In this document: positions 34,265-43,802 of the stretch, piece after piece
How positions within the stretch are numbered: the first letter of the stretch is position 1
How the letters are laid out: the number at the start of each line of letters is the position of its first letter
DNA from: Fervidibacillus halotolerans
GTDB taxonomy: Bacteria; Bacillota; Bacilli; Bacillales; Caldibacillaceae
DNA length: 64,000 bases
Direction: 5' to 3'
Assembly (NCBI RefSeq): GCF_026547205.1
Contig: NZ_CP106877.1
Coordinates: forward strand, 636,001-700,000
The notes under the pieces: model-generated
Databases searched by the model: none
What the model was told of the DNA's origin: nothing
Seen by the model: only the letters and a program-made list of their open reading frames with translations
Translations under genes and position numbers: made by a program

Positions 34265-36076
34265 TTGAAATACAATAACACTTGGGATTTGGAGGCCATA
34301 TTTCCTGGAGGTACGAAATCCCCGGAACTTAAAGCGAAACTCGAATCGATCAAGGAACAAATGAAAGATTATGAAAAACTTATTCAAAATTTCGATGTTT
34401 CGAATGACGGATTGGCCCGTTCGTTAAAAACTATTATTAAACAATACGAGATGATTGAAAAAGGACTTGGCCAATGTTCTACATTTGTCACCATGTGGCA
34501 ATCAGCATACATGAATGATGAATATGCCAATGTTGCACTTGGTCAAGTGATGATGATTTACAGTGAATTACAAAAAATGACAACTACTTTGGAGAAAAAA
34601 CTCGTAGCCATTTCTGATGATGATTGGGAAAAATTGTTTGAAGATACGGAATTGAAAATTGTTTCCTTTGCTTTGAATGAAATCCGGGATCAAGCAAAGC
34701 GTCTGCTTTCGGAAAACGAGGAAAAAATTATTACCGAACTAAATAAAGATGGAATTCATGCGTGGAGTCAATTGTACGATACGGTCGTTTCCATCATGAA
34801 AATTCCGTTTACAGACAAAGATGGCAATCAAACGGAATTATCCGTTGGTCAGGCGATGAACCGGATGTATTCGGATCCAGATCCAGCCGTACGGAAACAA
34901 CTGTTTGACAATTGGGAAGCAGAATGGACGAAATATGCACCGATTTTCGCTGATACGTTAAACCATTTAAACGGTTACCGGTTAACGGTGCAAAATCTCC
35001 ACGATCGGAAAGACTTTTTAGAAGAACCCCTTGAATACAATCGGATGACAAAAGAAACGTTAGATGCGATGTGGACAGCGGTTGCCAATAACAAACAACC
35101 CTTCGTCGACTTTTTGAATCAAAAGGCTAAAGTTTTAGGTATGGAAAAGTTGGCATGGCAAGATGTGGATGCACCAGTCAATGTCGGTGATATGAAACTG
35201 AAACAATTTACATATGATGAAGCGTGCGATTTTATTATCGAGCATTTTTCAAGTTTTGGTCCGAAACTATCAAATTTTGCAAAACATGCATTAGAAAACC
35301 GTTGGGTGGAAGCGGAAGACCGGCCAAACAAACGTCCAGGTGGCTATTGTACGAGTTTACCGGAATGGAAAGAGTCACGAATTTTTATGACGTTTACCGG
35401 TTCTTCCAGCGATGTAAGTACGTTGGCTCATGAACTTGGGCATGCTTTCCATAGTCACGTAATGAGGGATTTGCCTACATTGAATCAAAATTATGCGATG
35501 AATGTGGCAGAAACCGCAAGTACCTTCGCCGAAACGATTATTGGAAATGCGACGGTGGCAGCCGCTCAAACGAAGGAAGAAAAGATCTCGTTGTTAAATG
35601 CAAAATTGGAAAATGCAACGGCGATGTTTTTAAATATTCATGCCCGATTCTTGTTTGAAAAAGCCTTTTATGAAGAAAGGAAAAAGGGAATTGTCTCCGA
35701 GCAACGGTTGAATGAATTAATGTTAAATGCGCAAAAAGAAGCCTATAAAGACAGTTTAGCTACTTACCATCCGCATTTTTGGTGTAGCAAATTGCATTTC
35801 TTTATCGATAGTGTTCCGTTCTATAATTTCCCGTATACGTTCGGCTATTTGTTCAGTCTTGGTATTTATGCGGAATATTTAAAACAGCCTGAAGGATTTG
35901 AAGAAAAATATATCGCCTTGTTGAAAGATACCGGGTCGATGAAAGTGGAACAATTGGCGATGAAACATTTAGGTGTCGATTTGACGAAACCGGACTTTTG
36001 GGAAGCAGGCATTAAACTTGCAGCAAAGGATGCAGAGGAATTTATCCGATTGACGGAAGAATATGTTCGAAAATAA
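34265..36076 (+). CDS. pepF: oligoendopeptidase F family M3 metallopeptidase
   Basis: A cytosolic zinc peptidase (603 residues) that cuts short oligopeptides. The active-site motif is HELGHAFHSH (zinc ligands His-His with the catalytic Glu between), and the third ligand Glu lies in NVAETASTFAE. The long helical N-terminal half (residues 1-200) and Y-rich C-terminus (FYNFPYTFGYLFSLGIYAEY) fit the PepF/M3B clan. The start is a TTG preceded by GGGAGGG at 6 bases. Single gene with a terminator 75 bases downstream. Confidence 0.93.
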   Translation: MKYNNTWDLEAIFPGGTKSPELKAKLESIKEQMKDYEKLIQNFDVSNDGLARSLKTIIKQYEMIEKGLGQCSTFVTMWQSAYMNDEYANVALGQVMMIYSELQKMTTTLEKKLVAISDDDWEKLFEDTELKIVSFALNEIRDQAKRLLSENEEKIITELNKDGIHAWSQLYDTVVSIMKIPFTDKDGNQTELSVGQAMNRMYSDPDPAVRKQLFDNWEAEWTKYAPIFADTLNHLNGYRLTVQNLHDRKDFLEEPLEYNRMTKETLDAMWTAVANNKQPFVDFLNQKAKVLGMEKLAWQDVDAPVNVGDMKLKQFTYDEACDFIIEHFSSFGPKLSNFAKHALENRWVEAEDRPNKRPGGYCTSLPEWKESRIFMTFTGSSSDVSTLAHELGHAFHSHVMRDLPTLNQNYAMNVAETASTFAETIIGNATVAAAQTKEEKISLLNAKLENATAMFLNIHARFLFEKAFYEERKKGIVSEQRLNELMLNAQKEAYKDSLATYHPHFWCSKLHFFIDSVPFYNFPYTFGYLFSLGIYAEYLKQPEGFEEKYIALLKDTGSMKVEQLAMKHLGVDLTKPDFWEAGIKLAAKDAEEFIRLTEEYVRK

Positions 36077-36149
36077 CTTTAAGAATTATACTTCCATTGG
36101 ATAAAGGAAGAGACAACAGGAACAAATCAATATATTTTTAAATGTCAAG

Positions 36150-36183
36150 AAAACCCTTCGTACTGTTTATGAAGGGTTTTTCG
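36150..36183 (+). terminator. pepF terminator
   Basis: AAAACCCTTC (36150-36159) pairs with GAAGGGTTTT (36171-36180), with a short T-run. Confidence 0.85.
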
Positions 36184-36407
36184 TTTCACCCGAAGAAATA
36201 TCCGTGTTCATAGATTTATAATGATGTTCTTCTTTCCAAGGAATTTAAAAGCTTTCAAATATCGTTTTCACGACGGATCATTACATCCTAGGATTCAATG
36301 AGATCATTACATTCATGCTTTGGTATGAAGATTTATTAAATAAAATAAATTCATTTTGCAACAAAAATCTTGCAAAATGAATTTGCCAGTGATAAAATAA
36401 AACTACA

Positions 36408-36550
36408 TTGTATTGCAAGTTAGATTTGGAACAATTGAATACTCATTATTATTTTTTAAACCAAACCTTGCAATGCAAGATAGTTTGTGTTAAGTTGTAT
36501 ATGGATTGTCTATTTTTTTACTCATATAACTTGCAATGCAATATAGTTTG
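36408..36550 (+). promoter_or_regulatory. three direct repeats before padR module 1, candidate PadR operators
   Basis: A 20-base motif, TTGCAATGCAAgATAGTTTG, recurs at 36468-36487 and 36531-36550, with a diverged copy at 36408-36428 (TATTGCAAGTTAGATTTG). Spacings are 60 and 63 bases, about six helical turns. The core TTGCA-A-TGCAA is an odd-centred palindrome. The last copy ends one base before the padR ribosome binding site. Confidence 0.6.
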
Positions 36551-36563
36551 GGGAGGTGTCTTC

Positions 36564-36884
36564 GTGAATTCAAGCCAAATGCTAAAGGGAATTTTGGAAG
36601 GATGTTTGTTAGCTGTTATTGCAAAAGGAGAAACGTATGGTTATGAAATGATTGAAAAATTGCAAACGTACGGATTTTCGATGGTGAAGGAAGGAAGCAT
36701 TTACCCACTTCTTTTACGAATGCGCAAAGGAAAACTTGTTGAAGTGAAAGAAAAATCGTTGCCATCCGGTGGGCCTCCTCGGAAGTATTATACGATTACT
36801 AAACGGGGGTTGGAAGAGCTTGAAGTGTTTAAAAAAAATTGGGCGGATGTTTCCAATGCCGTGGATAATGTATTAAAAAACTAA
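36564..36884 (+). CDS. PadR family transcriptional regulator (module 1)
   Basis: The 106-residue protein starts at a GTG with GGGAGGTG upstream; the open frame to 36408 runs through the operator repeats and is not coding. It holds the PadR winged helix: LKGILEGCLLAVIAKGETYG, then SIYPLLLRMRKGKLVEVKEK, and PPRKYYTITKRGLEELEVF. It is followed 13 bases later by a membrane protein with an N-terminal HAAS-like helical pair, the usual PadR partner in Firmicutes. The three upstream repeats are its likely binding sites (autoregulation). Confidence 0.88.
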   Translation: MNSSQMLKGILEGCLLAVIAKGETYGYEMIEKLQTYGFSMVKEGSIYPLLLRMRKGKLVEVKEKSLPSGGPPRKYYTITKRGLEELEVFKKNWADVSNAVDNVLKN

Positions 36885-36897
36885 AGGGGGAAAAAAT

Positions 36898-37662
36898 ATG
36901 CAACTGTCTAAAAAAAGTGAACAGTTTTTGGAAAATTTACGATTGTATTTAGTAACGAGTGGAAAAAAAGATAAGGAAATTAACGACATTGTGAACGAAT
37001 TGGAAGACCATTTACGGGAAGCAGAAAAAAGAGGAAAGAATGTGGATAAAATCATCGGTCGTTCTCCAAAGGAATATATGGAAAATTTGGCTGGAGAGAT
37101 GACAACGGACCACAAAATGATTATGAAAATCTTGCCGGTTTTTCTTATCGGATTTTGCGCCTTTATTGCTTTAGGAGATTTGATCAAGGAAGGTATTCGT
37201 TATACTTGGCTTGAATTGATTGGGTATCCAGTCACTGTATTGATTCTCTTAAGTATTATAATCGTATCGATTAAAGGGATGGCCGCAAACCAAATCGGTG
37301 AAAAAGCCCAGTTAATCATCATGTCCATGTTAGTGTTATTACAAATTGGTTCTTTTATAACACTTATATTTTTAAAAGATCAATTTGGCCCTCCAGTTTT
37401 CATTTTGAATGAAGTAGGAAATTGGATCGTAGGGATTATAGCAAGCCTTGTATTAATCACTATTAGTATTTGGTCAAAAACATGGACTCCAATTTTTCTC
37501 CCCTTTGCCGTATATGTTCCGGAAGTCGTACTAGAGCTAGATTGGATTGCCGAACGAACTGGATGGAGTGAAGTAACGAATGTGTTCGTTTCTACGGGTA
37601 TTACGTTCGGGCTGATCCTCATCTATATCCTCATCGTTTTCAGAACACTTAAACAGAAATAG
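36898..37662 (+). CDS. HAAS-domain membrane protein (module 1)
   Basis: Residues 1-70 form the charged helical HAAS-type domain (SEQFLENLRLYLVTSGKKDKEI, then NELEDHLREAEKRGK). Residues 80-250 carry six or so transmembrane helices. Such proteins sit next to PadR regulators and are thought to interact with or respond to the same stimulus; the biochemical role is not established. GGGGGAAAAA precedes the ATG. A terminator follows directly. A second, related pair lies at 44163-45517. Confidence 0.75.
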   Translation: MQLSKKSEQFLENLRLYLVTSGKKDKEINDIVNELEDHLREAEKRGKNVDKIIGRSPKEYMENLAGEMTTDHKMIMKILPVFLIGFCAFIALGDLIKEGIRYTWLELIGYPVTVLILLSIIIVSIKGMAANQIGEKAQLIIMSMLVLLQIGSFITLIFLKDQFGPPVFILNEVGNWIVGIIASLVLITISIWSKTWTPIFLPFAVYVPEVVLELDWIAERTGWSEVTNVFVSTGITFGLILIYILIVFRTLKQK

Positions 37663-37667
37663 AAGAA

Positions 37668-37693
37668 AAACCGCGTTTTGCGGTTTTTTTAAC
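37668..37693 (+). terminator. terminator of padR module 1
   Basis: AAACCGC (37668-37674) pairs with GCGGTTT (37680-37686), followed by TTTT. Confidence 0.8.
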
Positions 37694-37844
37694 AGGATTG
37701 CTTTTCCAACAAATGACTTTTTTGTTAATTTTTCAAAAACCATTGCTTCATTTTGAAAATATTGGTACGGTTGAATTGGAAAATTCTAACTAATAGTATG
37801 TTTCTAAAAGAAGGGAAATTCATTTTTGTGAGAATATGCTTTGA

Positions 37845-37891
37845 AATAAAAAAGCCCGGTAGTTAGATGAGATGTTCTAACTAGTCGGGGC
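37845..37891 (-). terminator. terminator of the PTS operon
   Basis: On the minus strand GCCCCGACTAGTTAG pairs with CTAACTACCGGGC (one bulge), followed by TTTTTTA. Confidence 0.8.
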
Positions 37892-37932
37892 AAAATCTGC
37901 AAATTGTATTTGTATTAAAGACATTTTAACAA

Positions 37933-38679
37933 TTATAAGTCATAACGATAATGAATACTTTCTTTATATTGTTCGAATAATTTCTTATTTTGCTCATCTC
38001 CACCGTCTAAGTTTGCACTATAAAAAATTGGTGGAGGATTGACTCCTTGATGGACTAAGTTTCTCACTACTTCTACGACAATAGTATTAACAATAGCTGC
38101 GCCAATGACAGTTGATGTCGGTCCGATCTTTTGGGGTACACCTTCTATTTCACATGTAGCATCTCCAATGTCCCCATGGTTATCGATTACGACATCAGAT
38201 ATCTCATACAAATTTTTCCCCGATTCGTGGCGGGAGGAAACGGATCGAGAATAGGCAAGATTTGTTATGGAAATGGTTGAAACACCTTTTTTTCGTGCTT
38301 CCATTGCTAATTCTATTGTTACTGGATTACGTCCTGATACCGAATGAAGGATTAACACATCACCCTCAGTAAAGGGCGTTTTTTTTGCCAATATAGTTCC
38401 ATAACCTAGAAGCCGTTCTAACCTGGAAGTATGGGTTATCGGTTCTGTATCTAACATCAAGTCACGGGCAAAGATGGGATTTATATTTATCAACCCTCCT
38501 GCTCGATAAAATAATTCTTGTGTTAAAATTCCTGCATGGCTTGCTCCAAAGGCGAATATAGAGTGCTTTTTTAAAATAGCTTCTGTAATCATTTCTACAG
38601 ATTGACGAATAGCATCTTTTTCATATTTTTCTACCGTATCTAAAATTTTTCTAATTCGGTTTAAGTATTCGAACATCAA
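37933..38679 (-). CDS. SIS-domain phosphosugar-binding protein (UPF0309 type)
   Basis: The 248-residue protein has a SIS fold with IFAFGASHAGILTQELFYRAGG (sugar-phosphate loop) and LILHSVSGRNPVTIELAMEA, plus IGPTSTVIGAAIVN near the C-terminus. UPF0309-like members are predicted phosphosugar isomerases or binding proteins. It is the last gene of a PTS operon, overlapping the IIC gene by four bases, so it probably acts on the phosphorylated sugar that the transporter delivers. An amino-sugar 6-phosphate is a reasonable guess, not shown. Confidence 0.8.
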   Translation of the reverse strand: MMFEYLNRIRKILDTVEKYEKDAIRQSVEMITEAILKKHSIFAFGASHAGILTQELFYRAGGLININPIFARDLMLDTEPITHTSRLERLLGYGTILAKKTPFTEGDVLILHSVSGRNPVTIELAMEARKKGVSTISITNLAYSRSVSSRHESGKNLYEISDVVIDNHGDIGDATCEIEGVPQKIGPTSTVIGAAIVNTIVVEVVRNLVHQGVNPPPIFYSANLDGGDEQNKKLFEQYKESIHYRYDL

Positions 38680-39941
38680 CCTATCACTCCTGAGAATAAA
38701 TCCGCAATTAATTTTGCAATGGGACCAAATAGTGAGAAATCATTTCCTCCGAATACTAGCAACCAATTTTGAATGGTATCATTATAAATCATAACAGAAA
38801 TCCCCATGATTAATACCATAAATATGGATGCGACAAATGTACCAATAATTGCACCACGAATACCACCTTGTCCTTCACCGATGACTGCAGCGGAACCGCA
38901 TTCAAAGAACGACGTAACTACTAGAGGAATTAAAATTACACCGAAAACATTGAAGGAATTTGCAATGATAATCATTACAGTAGAAGTAATCATAGCTACA
39001 ATAAAACCGATTATGACTGCATTTGGTCGATAGTTGAAAATGATTGGGCAGTCGAATGCTGGAATCGAACCGGGAATAACCTTTTCAGAAATACCTTGGA
39101 AGGCAGGAATGATTTGGTTGATTAATAAACGCACACCATATAACATAATTAACAAACCTGCAGCAAAAGTAATAGCTTGTTTTAGTGATAAGAAGAACAT
39201 GTTTTCTCCTTCACTTACAATACTAGGTGCAATGATAGTAACGACAATGTACATAATAAAAATGACTATACCACCTGTTACAGAAATTTCACGGAAGAAT
39301 GACAGACTTTGAGGTAATTTGATATCTTCTGTAGAATGTTCTTTGTTCCCAAATTTTCGAGCAACGATTCCAGAAATAATGCTTAAAATACCAGTTGGAT
39401 GTCCTATCAAAAATGATTTGTCTCCCGTTACATCCCAGACGAACTTTCTCATAATCCAAGGCATGAATGACCAATATAAAGCTGATGTTACTGCACCAAA
39501 GATCACTAGTGGCATTCCGGAAAGTCCACCTTCAACACCTGCTGCAACGAAAATGAAGGGGAACCACCAAAGCATATGACCAGTTAGAAAAATCGTTTTA
39601 ACCTTTGAAAATCGAGCGATGAGAAGATGTAAAATTAATCCTAAAAACATTGCTAGCCCTACGTCTCCACCATAACTTGAGGTAAATGTTGCATCATTAA
39701 GAGATTCACCTACAGACGTTGAACCAGTAATTGCCTCTTGAAAAGCTGAGTTAATTGGTGCAATTGTTCCAGCGACCAATCCAACACCAGTGTCAAGAAT
39801 AAACATTCCGAAAGCTGCAAGGAACGCTCCTTTTACAATGTCGGCAATATTTTTCCGTTGAACGATTAAACCGATGGCTGCGATCAAGCCTAACAGTACT
39901 GGGGGATTTCGTAAAATGTTTGTAGTGATAAATTCCATCAT
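38676..39941 (-). CDS. ascorbate-type PTS permease, EIIC component
   Basis: A 421-residue integral membrane transporter of the SgaT/UlaA class, with about eleven hydrophobic segments, an N-terminal FITTNILRNPPVLLGLIAAIGL motif region and the conserved cytoplasmic CPIIFNYRPNAVIIGF loop. FDTGVGLVAG-like residues (LDTGVGLVAGTIAP) near residue 50 match the class. It transports a sugar together with the soluble IIA and IIB encoded upstream. Substrate is not ascorbate by default; no ula catabolic genes are present here. GGAGGTATG lies before the start. Confidence 0.87.
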   Translation of the reverse strand: MMEFITTNILRNPPVLLGLIAAIGLIVQRKNIADIVKGAFLAAFGMFILDTGVGLVAGTIAPINSAFQEAITGSTSVGESLNDATFTSSYGGDVGLAMFLGLILHLLIARFSKVKTIFLTGHMLWWFPFIFVAAGVEGGLSGMPLVIFGAVTSALYWSFMPWIMRKFVWDVTGDKSFLIGHPTGILSIISGIVARKFGNKEHSTEDIKLPQSLSFFREISVTGGIVIFIMYIVVTIIAPSIVSEGENMFFLSLKQAITFAAGLLIMLYGVRLLINQIIPAFQGISEKVIPGSIPAFDCPIIFNYRPNAVIIGFIVAMITSTVMIIIANSFNVFGVILIPLVVTSFFECGSAAVIGEGQGGIRGAIIGTFVASIFMVLIMGISVMIYNDTIQNWLLVFGGNDFSLFGPIAKLIADLFSGVIG

Positions 39942-39959
39942 TTTTGCATACCTCCTTTT

Positions 39960-40235
39960 TTATTGATTTTCTAAAAATTGATTAATAGCTTGTTCTACTT
40001 CTTTTTGATCCATATACTTTTTAATTCCAAAAACTGGACATTTTAATGTTTGTTTTAAATCCATTGCTATTTCTGGACTTGTAAAAACCGCATCTGCTTC
40101 CATACCTTTTACGGATGTCAAGTCAGTATTTTGTACTTCACAATTAATGTTTCGAGCACGACAAACTTTTTCTATCGTCATTTTCAGCACCATAGATGAT
40201 CCAACACCAAAACCACAAACAGCTAAAAATTTCAT
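39960..40235 (-). CDS. PTS EIIB component, ascorbate/lactose-like fold
   Basis: A 91-residue phosphocarrier with the phosphocysteine loop VCGFGVGSSM (Cys7 as acceptor). It passes phosphate from IIA to the sugar entering through the IIC product. It lies between IIA (four-base overlap) and IIC (18 bases), in the order regulator-IIA-IIB-IIC-SIS. AAAGGAGG precedes the ATG. Confidence 0.88.
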   Translation of the reverse strand: MKFLAVCGFGVGSSMVLKMTIEKVCRARNINCEVQNTDLTSVKGMEADAVFTSPEIAMDLKQTLKCPVFGIKKYMDQKEVEQAINQFLENQ

Positions 40236-40687
40236 GATATTCCTCCTTTTAATAACAATTGATAAATTTCATCTGTATTTCCATTTAAGATCACATCAAA
40301 ATTTTCCTGTTCCATCATCAATTTTGTAATTTCACTCAATGCTTGTAAATGGCTTGATGAATCATAGGCTGCCAACACTAAAAATACTTTAACTGGATGA
40401 CCTAATAAATCGACTGGTTCTGTAAGAGTTAAAAGAGCCATTCCGCTTTTGTTAACACCGATTCCTGGTTGTGCATGGGGAAGAGCAAAGTAATCATTTA
40501 AAACAATGTAGGGACCATTTGTATAAACATTTTTGATCATATTATCGATATATTTCTTTTCGATCACCCCCTTTTTAAGTAATGGTCTACTAGCAATCTT
40601 TATAGCTTCTTCCCAGTTTTTTACTCGTTCCTCATGTTGTAAATGGTCTTTTGGTAAAAATTTAGTTAACATTTCATTTTCCTCCAT
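40232..40687 (-). CDS. PTS EIIA component (fructose/mannitol-type fold)
   Basis: A 151-residue PtsN-like domain with the phospho-His in DYFALPHAQPGIGVNKSG. It receives phosphate from HPr and passes it to the IIB component encoded next. It overlaps both neighbours (the regulator by 14 bases, IIB by four), indicating one tightly coupled operon. Confidence 0.88.
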   Translation of the reverse strand: MEENEMLTKFLPKDHLQHEERVKNWEEAIKIASRPLLKKGVIEKKYIDNMIKNVYTNGPYIVLNDYFALPHAQPGIGVNKSGMALLTLTEPVDLLGHPVKVFLVLAAYDSSSHLQALSEITKLMMEQENFDVILNGNTDEIYQLLLKGGIS

Positions 40688-42647
40688 AACAAGCTTGTGT
40701 GAGAAAATATTGATAAATTTCTTTTGAAGATTTTTTTATAAACACTTGTTCAATTTTTTCACGACTTGAAAGTAAGTCATTAATTTGCACAAGAATAGGT
40801 CCTACTAATTCTTTGTCTTCTTTTGCAATGGATAAGAGTAAAATAACATCTACACGTTTTTTACCCCACACGATTTTTTTTTCATTAACTAAAATAGATA
40901 GTTTAGTTTTATGTACATATTCTGGGTTCCCGTGTGGGATGGCAACACCGAACTCAAAAGCAGTAGATGATAATTTTTCTCGTAAATATAATGATTTACG
41001 ATATCGTGGATCAACAATATTTTTCTCCTCTAATTTTGTTATTAAAAAATTTAACACCATGTTCATCGAACTCATAGATTGATTAGAATAGATTAAATCG
41101 ATATCCAAAATATTAATGATTTCAAAATTATTTTTGTATGGTTTAATTTTACTAAGAATTGTTTCAGTATCAGTAGAGTTAGCGATAACCTGAGATAGGT
41201 GAAGCAATTCTTGGTCACTTGGGATGGGAGAAAGATGAAAGACATTATGTTGTTCCTCGTTATCCATCTCGATTGGGACTGTGGTAATGATATAATCATA
41301 GGCTTGTAGATTATATGAGTCTATTTCGTTAGAAGAGGTGATTTCATAAACAAACATCCCTGGAACAAATTTTCGCAATCTTTCTTCTAATAATTTCCAT
41401 GTGACAAGACCAGTCGGACAGACAATTAAGATTTTTTTTAAACTAGTATTTCTTTCAAGGGCAGATTGAAAATGAACGAGAATAAAACCAATCTCATCTT
41501 CGGGTAAGTGGATGTTTAATTCCTGTTCAAAGTCGATAAGAACAAACCAAGTAATGTTAAACATTAAAGAGTACTGTCTTTTTATTTCACTAAGAAGAGG
41601 ATTTTTTAACTGAATCCCGTGATCTAAACGGTATATCATCGGAATAATATGATTAAGCAGATTAGTAAATAGTTTTTTATCGTTATTTAAATCTATATTA
41701 ACTACATTACTGAATCGTTTAATGAGTCGTTTAACGGCTCGATGGTATCGATCTTTTCCTACATACCAAATAATTGGAGTGATTCCGTTTGCAACTAAAT
41801 TTTCATTTAAATAAATAAGTTCGTTTTTCGTAAAATTAATCTTTAAGACGCTTTTGATTTTGTCAGCAATTTCGCTAGCTATATAATAATTTTCCAACTC
41901 TTGGATTTTTTCAAGAATTGAGCCTTTATATGCTTCAATGTGTTTGTTTAGTTGATTCCTCTTACAAAGGATGAAAAGAGTATTGTATAGATTGATACTA
42001 TAATGATTGTCTAACTTATGTTTTGTAGCTATATTAAATATTAAATTAAAGGATGTTTGTAAGATTACAGGATTAATTTCGTCTGTTTTTAGTAAAAAAT
42101 GATGGTATTCATTAAGATAGGCCGGGTATCGATTATATTCTAATTTAAATTTTTCCAAATATAGTTTTTTCATTAACGATTGGATAGCGCTTTCATATCC
42201 GGAAATATAAGTCCCAGAATTATCATATTCAAGTCGAACATGCACTTTATTGCATAAATTTTTAATCCACTTAAAGTCACTTGCGATGGAAGAACGACTT
42301 ACCCTAAAGGTTGCTGCTAATTGGTTATAGGAAAGTTTTTTCCCATCTATTAACGATTGTAAAATCGTGATTTTTCTTTGTAACGGTGTCAAGTCAATTT
42401 GGGATAATTGGTCCAAGTGGTTCAGTAATTTTTGCTTTTGCGACTTTGAACCTATAAGTATGATTCCTTTATTCGGTCTCTTATCAAGTCTACATAAGGA
42501 GCGTTTAACAACATCCTCCAGTTGTTTTAAATCGGAATGGATGGTCCTTTCAGATACGTCTAAAAGTTCAGCATAATGTCTAGTTGAAACATATTTGCCA
42601 TTTTCTATCAATTTTTTCAGTAATACAGCTTGTCTTTTTGAAACCAT
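40674..42647 (-). CDS. PRD-domain PTS transcriptional activator (BglG/MtlR/ManR type)
   Basis: The 657-residue regulator has an N-terminal DeoR-type HTH (residues 1-60: YAELLDVSERTIHSDLKQLE), a second Mga-like HTH (about 85-140: LSYNQLAATFRVSRSSIASD), two PRDs (about 190-400), an EIIB-like domain (ILIVCPTGLVTWKLL) and a C-terminal EIIA-like domain with a His in VAIPHGNPEYVHKT. Phosphorylation of these by the PTS couples operon activation to sugar supply. It is the first gene of the operon it most likely activates. GGGGGATTG precedes the ATG. Confidence 0.88.
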   Translation of the reverse strand: MVSKRQAVLLKKLIENGKYVSTRHYAELLDVSERTIHSDLKQLEDVVKRSLCRLDKRPNKGIILIGSKSQKQKLLNHLDQLSQIDLTPLQRKITILQSLIDGKKLSYNQLAATFRVSRSSIASDFKWIKNLCNKVHVRLEYDNSGTYISGYESAIQSLMKKLYLEKFKLEYNRYPAYLNEYHHFLLKTDEINPVILQTSFNLIFNIATKHKLDNHYSINLYNTLFILCKRNQLNKHIEAYKGSILEKIQELENYYIASEIADKIKSVLKINFTKNELIYLNENLVANGITPIIWYVGKDRYHRAVKRLIKRFSNVVNIDLNNDKKLFTNLLNHIIPMIYRLDHGIQLKNPLLSEIKRQYSLMFNITWFVLIDFEQELNIHLPEDEIGFILVHFQSALERNTSLKKILIVCPTGLVTWKLLEERLRKFVPGMFVYEITSSNEIDSYNLQAYDYIITTVPIEMDNEEQHNVFHLSPIPSDQELLHLSQVIANSTDTETILSKIKPYKNNFEIINILDIDLIYSNQSMSSMNMVLNFLITKLEEKNIVDPRYRKSLYLREKLSSTAFEFGVAIPHGNPEYVHKTKLSILVNEKKIVWGKKRVDVILLLSIAKEDKELVGPILVQINDLLSSREKIEQVFIKKSSKEIYQYFLTQACYGGK

Positions 42648-43022
42648 TTCAATCCCCCTTCCATTCCTCTATTATAATTATATAATTTTTTCACAATTTT
42701 AAGAAGAACAGGAATGTTAGTTTTAAATGTTGAAATCAGCTGAACACCTATTGCTTATTATAGTAATTTATTAATTATCTTATTTTTGTTCAAATCTTTA
42801 GTTAACTGCTTAAATAGGCATATTTCTTCTCAAAATTTTTCAAGTCTGTTGAAAATACTTTTCATTAATGATTAGATATCACGAATAATACTAAAAATTG
42901 ATTACTGCTAAGCAAAAATTGAATATGAAGCTGACTGAATATATTTTCGAATAATTTTAAAATGGTAAAAAAACAAAAAACTGGTATAGTATTAAGTAAA
43001 GTAGATTGAAAGGAGGCGTCCC
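42648..43022. other. divergent intergenic region
   Basis: AT-rich; contains a TATAAT-like sequence on the minus strand near 42671-42676 suited to the PTS operon, but no convincing -35 at normal spacing. AAAGGAGGC at 43010-43018 serves the next plus-strand gene. Confidence 0.35.
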
Positions 43023-43802
43023 ATGGTTTTAAAAAAGGTGACGGATCACCTCGGTCGTTTAGTTGAATTTTCCTATCCTCCAAAACGGATCATTTCAATC
43101 GTTCCAGCAATTACCCATACCCTTTATACACTACAACTACAGCCATTCATCGTCGGAAGAACGCGCTACTGTATTTTCCCGAAAGAAATGGTCAATAAAG
43201 CAGAGATTGTTGGAGGAACAAAACGTATTTTTCTTGAAAAAATTCGTTCTCTCCAACCGGATCTTATTTTTGCTGAAAAAGAAGAAAATACGAAGGAAAT
43301 CGTCGAACAATTAGAAAAAGATTTTCCAGTTTATGTCGCAGAAGTACAATCCGTTGCAGATGTGTATAAATTAATCAATGACTTAGGGGAATTAACGGAT
43401 CGGAAAAGGGAGGCACAAAATCTCCGTTCAGCGATTGAAAGTCACATCCAATCTATGCCGAATCAACATGGGAAAAGGATCGCCTATGTCATTTGGAAAA
43501 ATCCGTACATGGTCGTCGGGAAAAATACGTATATTCATTCCCTTCTAAATGAACTAGGATTTGTTAACGCTTTTTCTTCATTTGATGGAAGATACCCGGT
43601 CGTGGCGGAAGAAGATTTTAAAAAAGCTCAACTCGATGAATTGTTTTTAGCGACTGAACCGTTTCCCTTTGAAGAAGAGCATGTGAAGGCATTTCAAAAA
43701 ATGTTACCGAATGTGAAGGTGAGGTTGATTAATGGTGAAATGTTTTGGTACGGGCCGAAAATGATTGAAGCGGTAGACTATTTTCAAACGATTTTCAAAT
43801 AA
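43023..43802 (+). CDS. BtuF-like helical-backbone metal/cobalamin-binding protein without signal peptide
   Basis: The 259-residue protein has the two-lobe periplasmic-binding fold of the TroA/BtuF class: RIISIVPAITHTLYTLQL, PDLIFAEKEENTKEIVEQLE, a long backbone helix (DLGELTDRKREAQNLRSAIE) and the second lobe with YVIWKNPYMVVG. Unlike transport receptors it has no signal peptide or lipobox, and no permease is adjacent. Similar orphan cytosolic proteins in Bacillaceae are annotated as cobalamin-binding; function is uncertain. GAAAGGAGG precedes the ATG. The stop codon is directly followed by a hairpin-repeat array. Confidence 0.75.
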   Translation: MVLKKVTDHLGRLVEFSYPPKRIISIVPAITHTLYTLQLQPFIVGRTRYCIFPKEMVNKAEIVGGTKRIFLEKIRSLQPDLIFAEKEENTKEIVEQLEKDFPVYVAEVQSVADVYKLINDLGELTDRKREAQNLRSAIESHIQSMPNQHGKRIAYVIWKNPYMVVGKNTYIHSLLNELGFVNAFSSFDGRYPVVAEEDFKKAQLDELFLATEPFPFEEEHVKAFQKMLPNVKVRLINGEMFWYGPKMIEAVDYFQTIFK

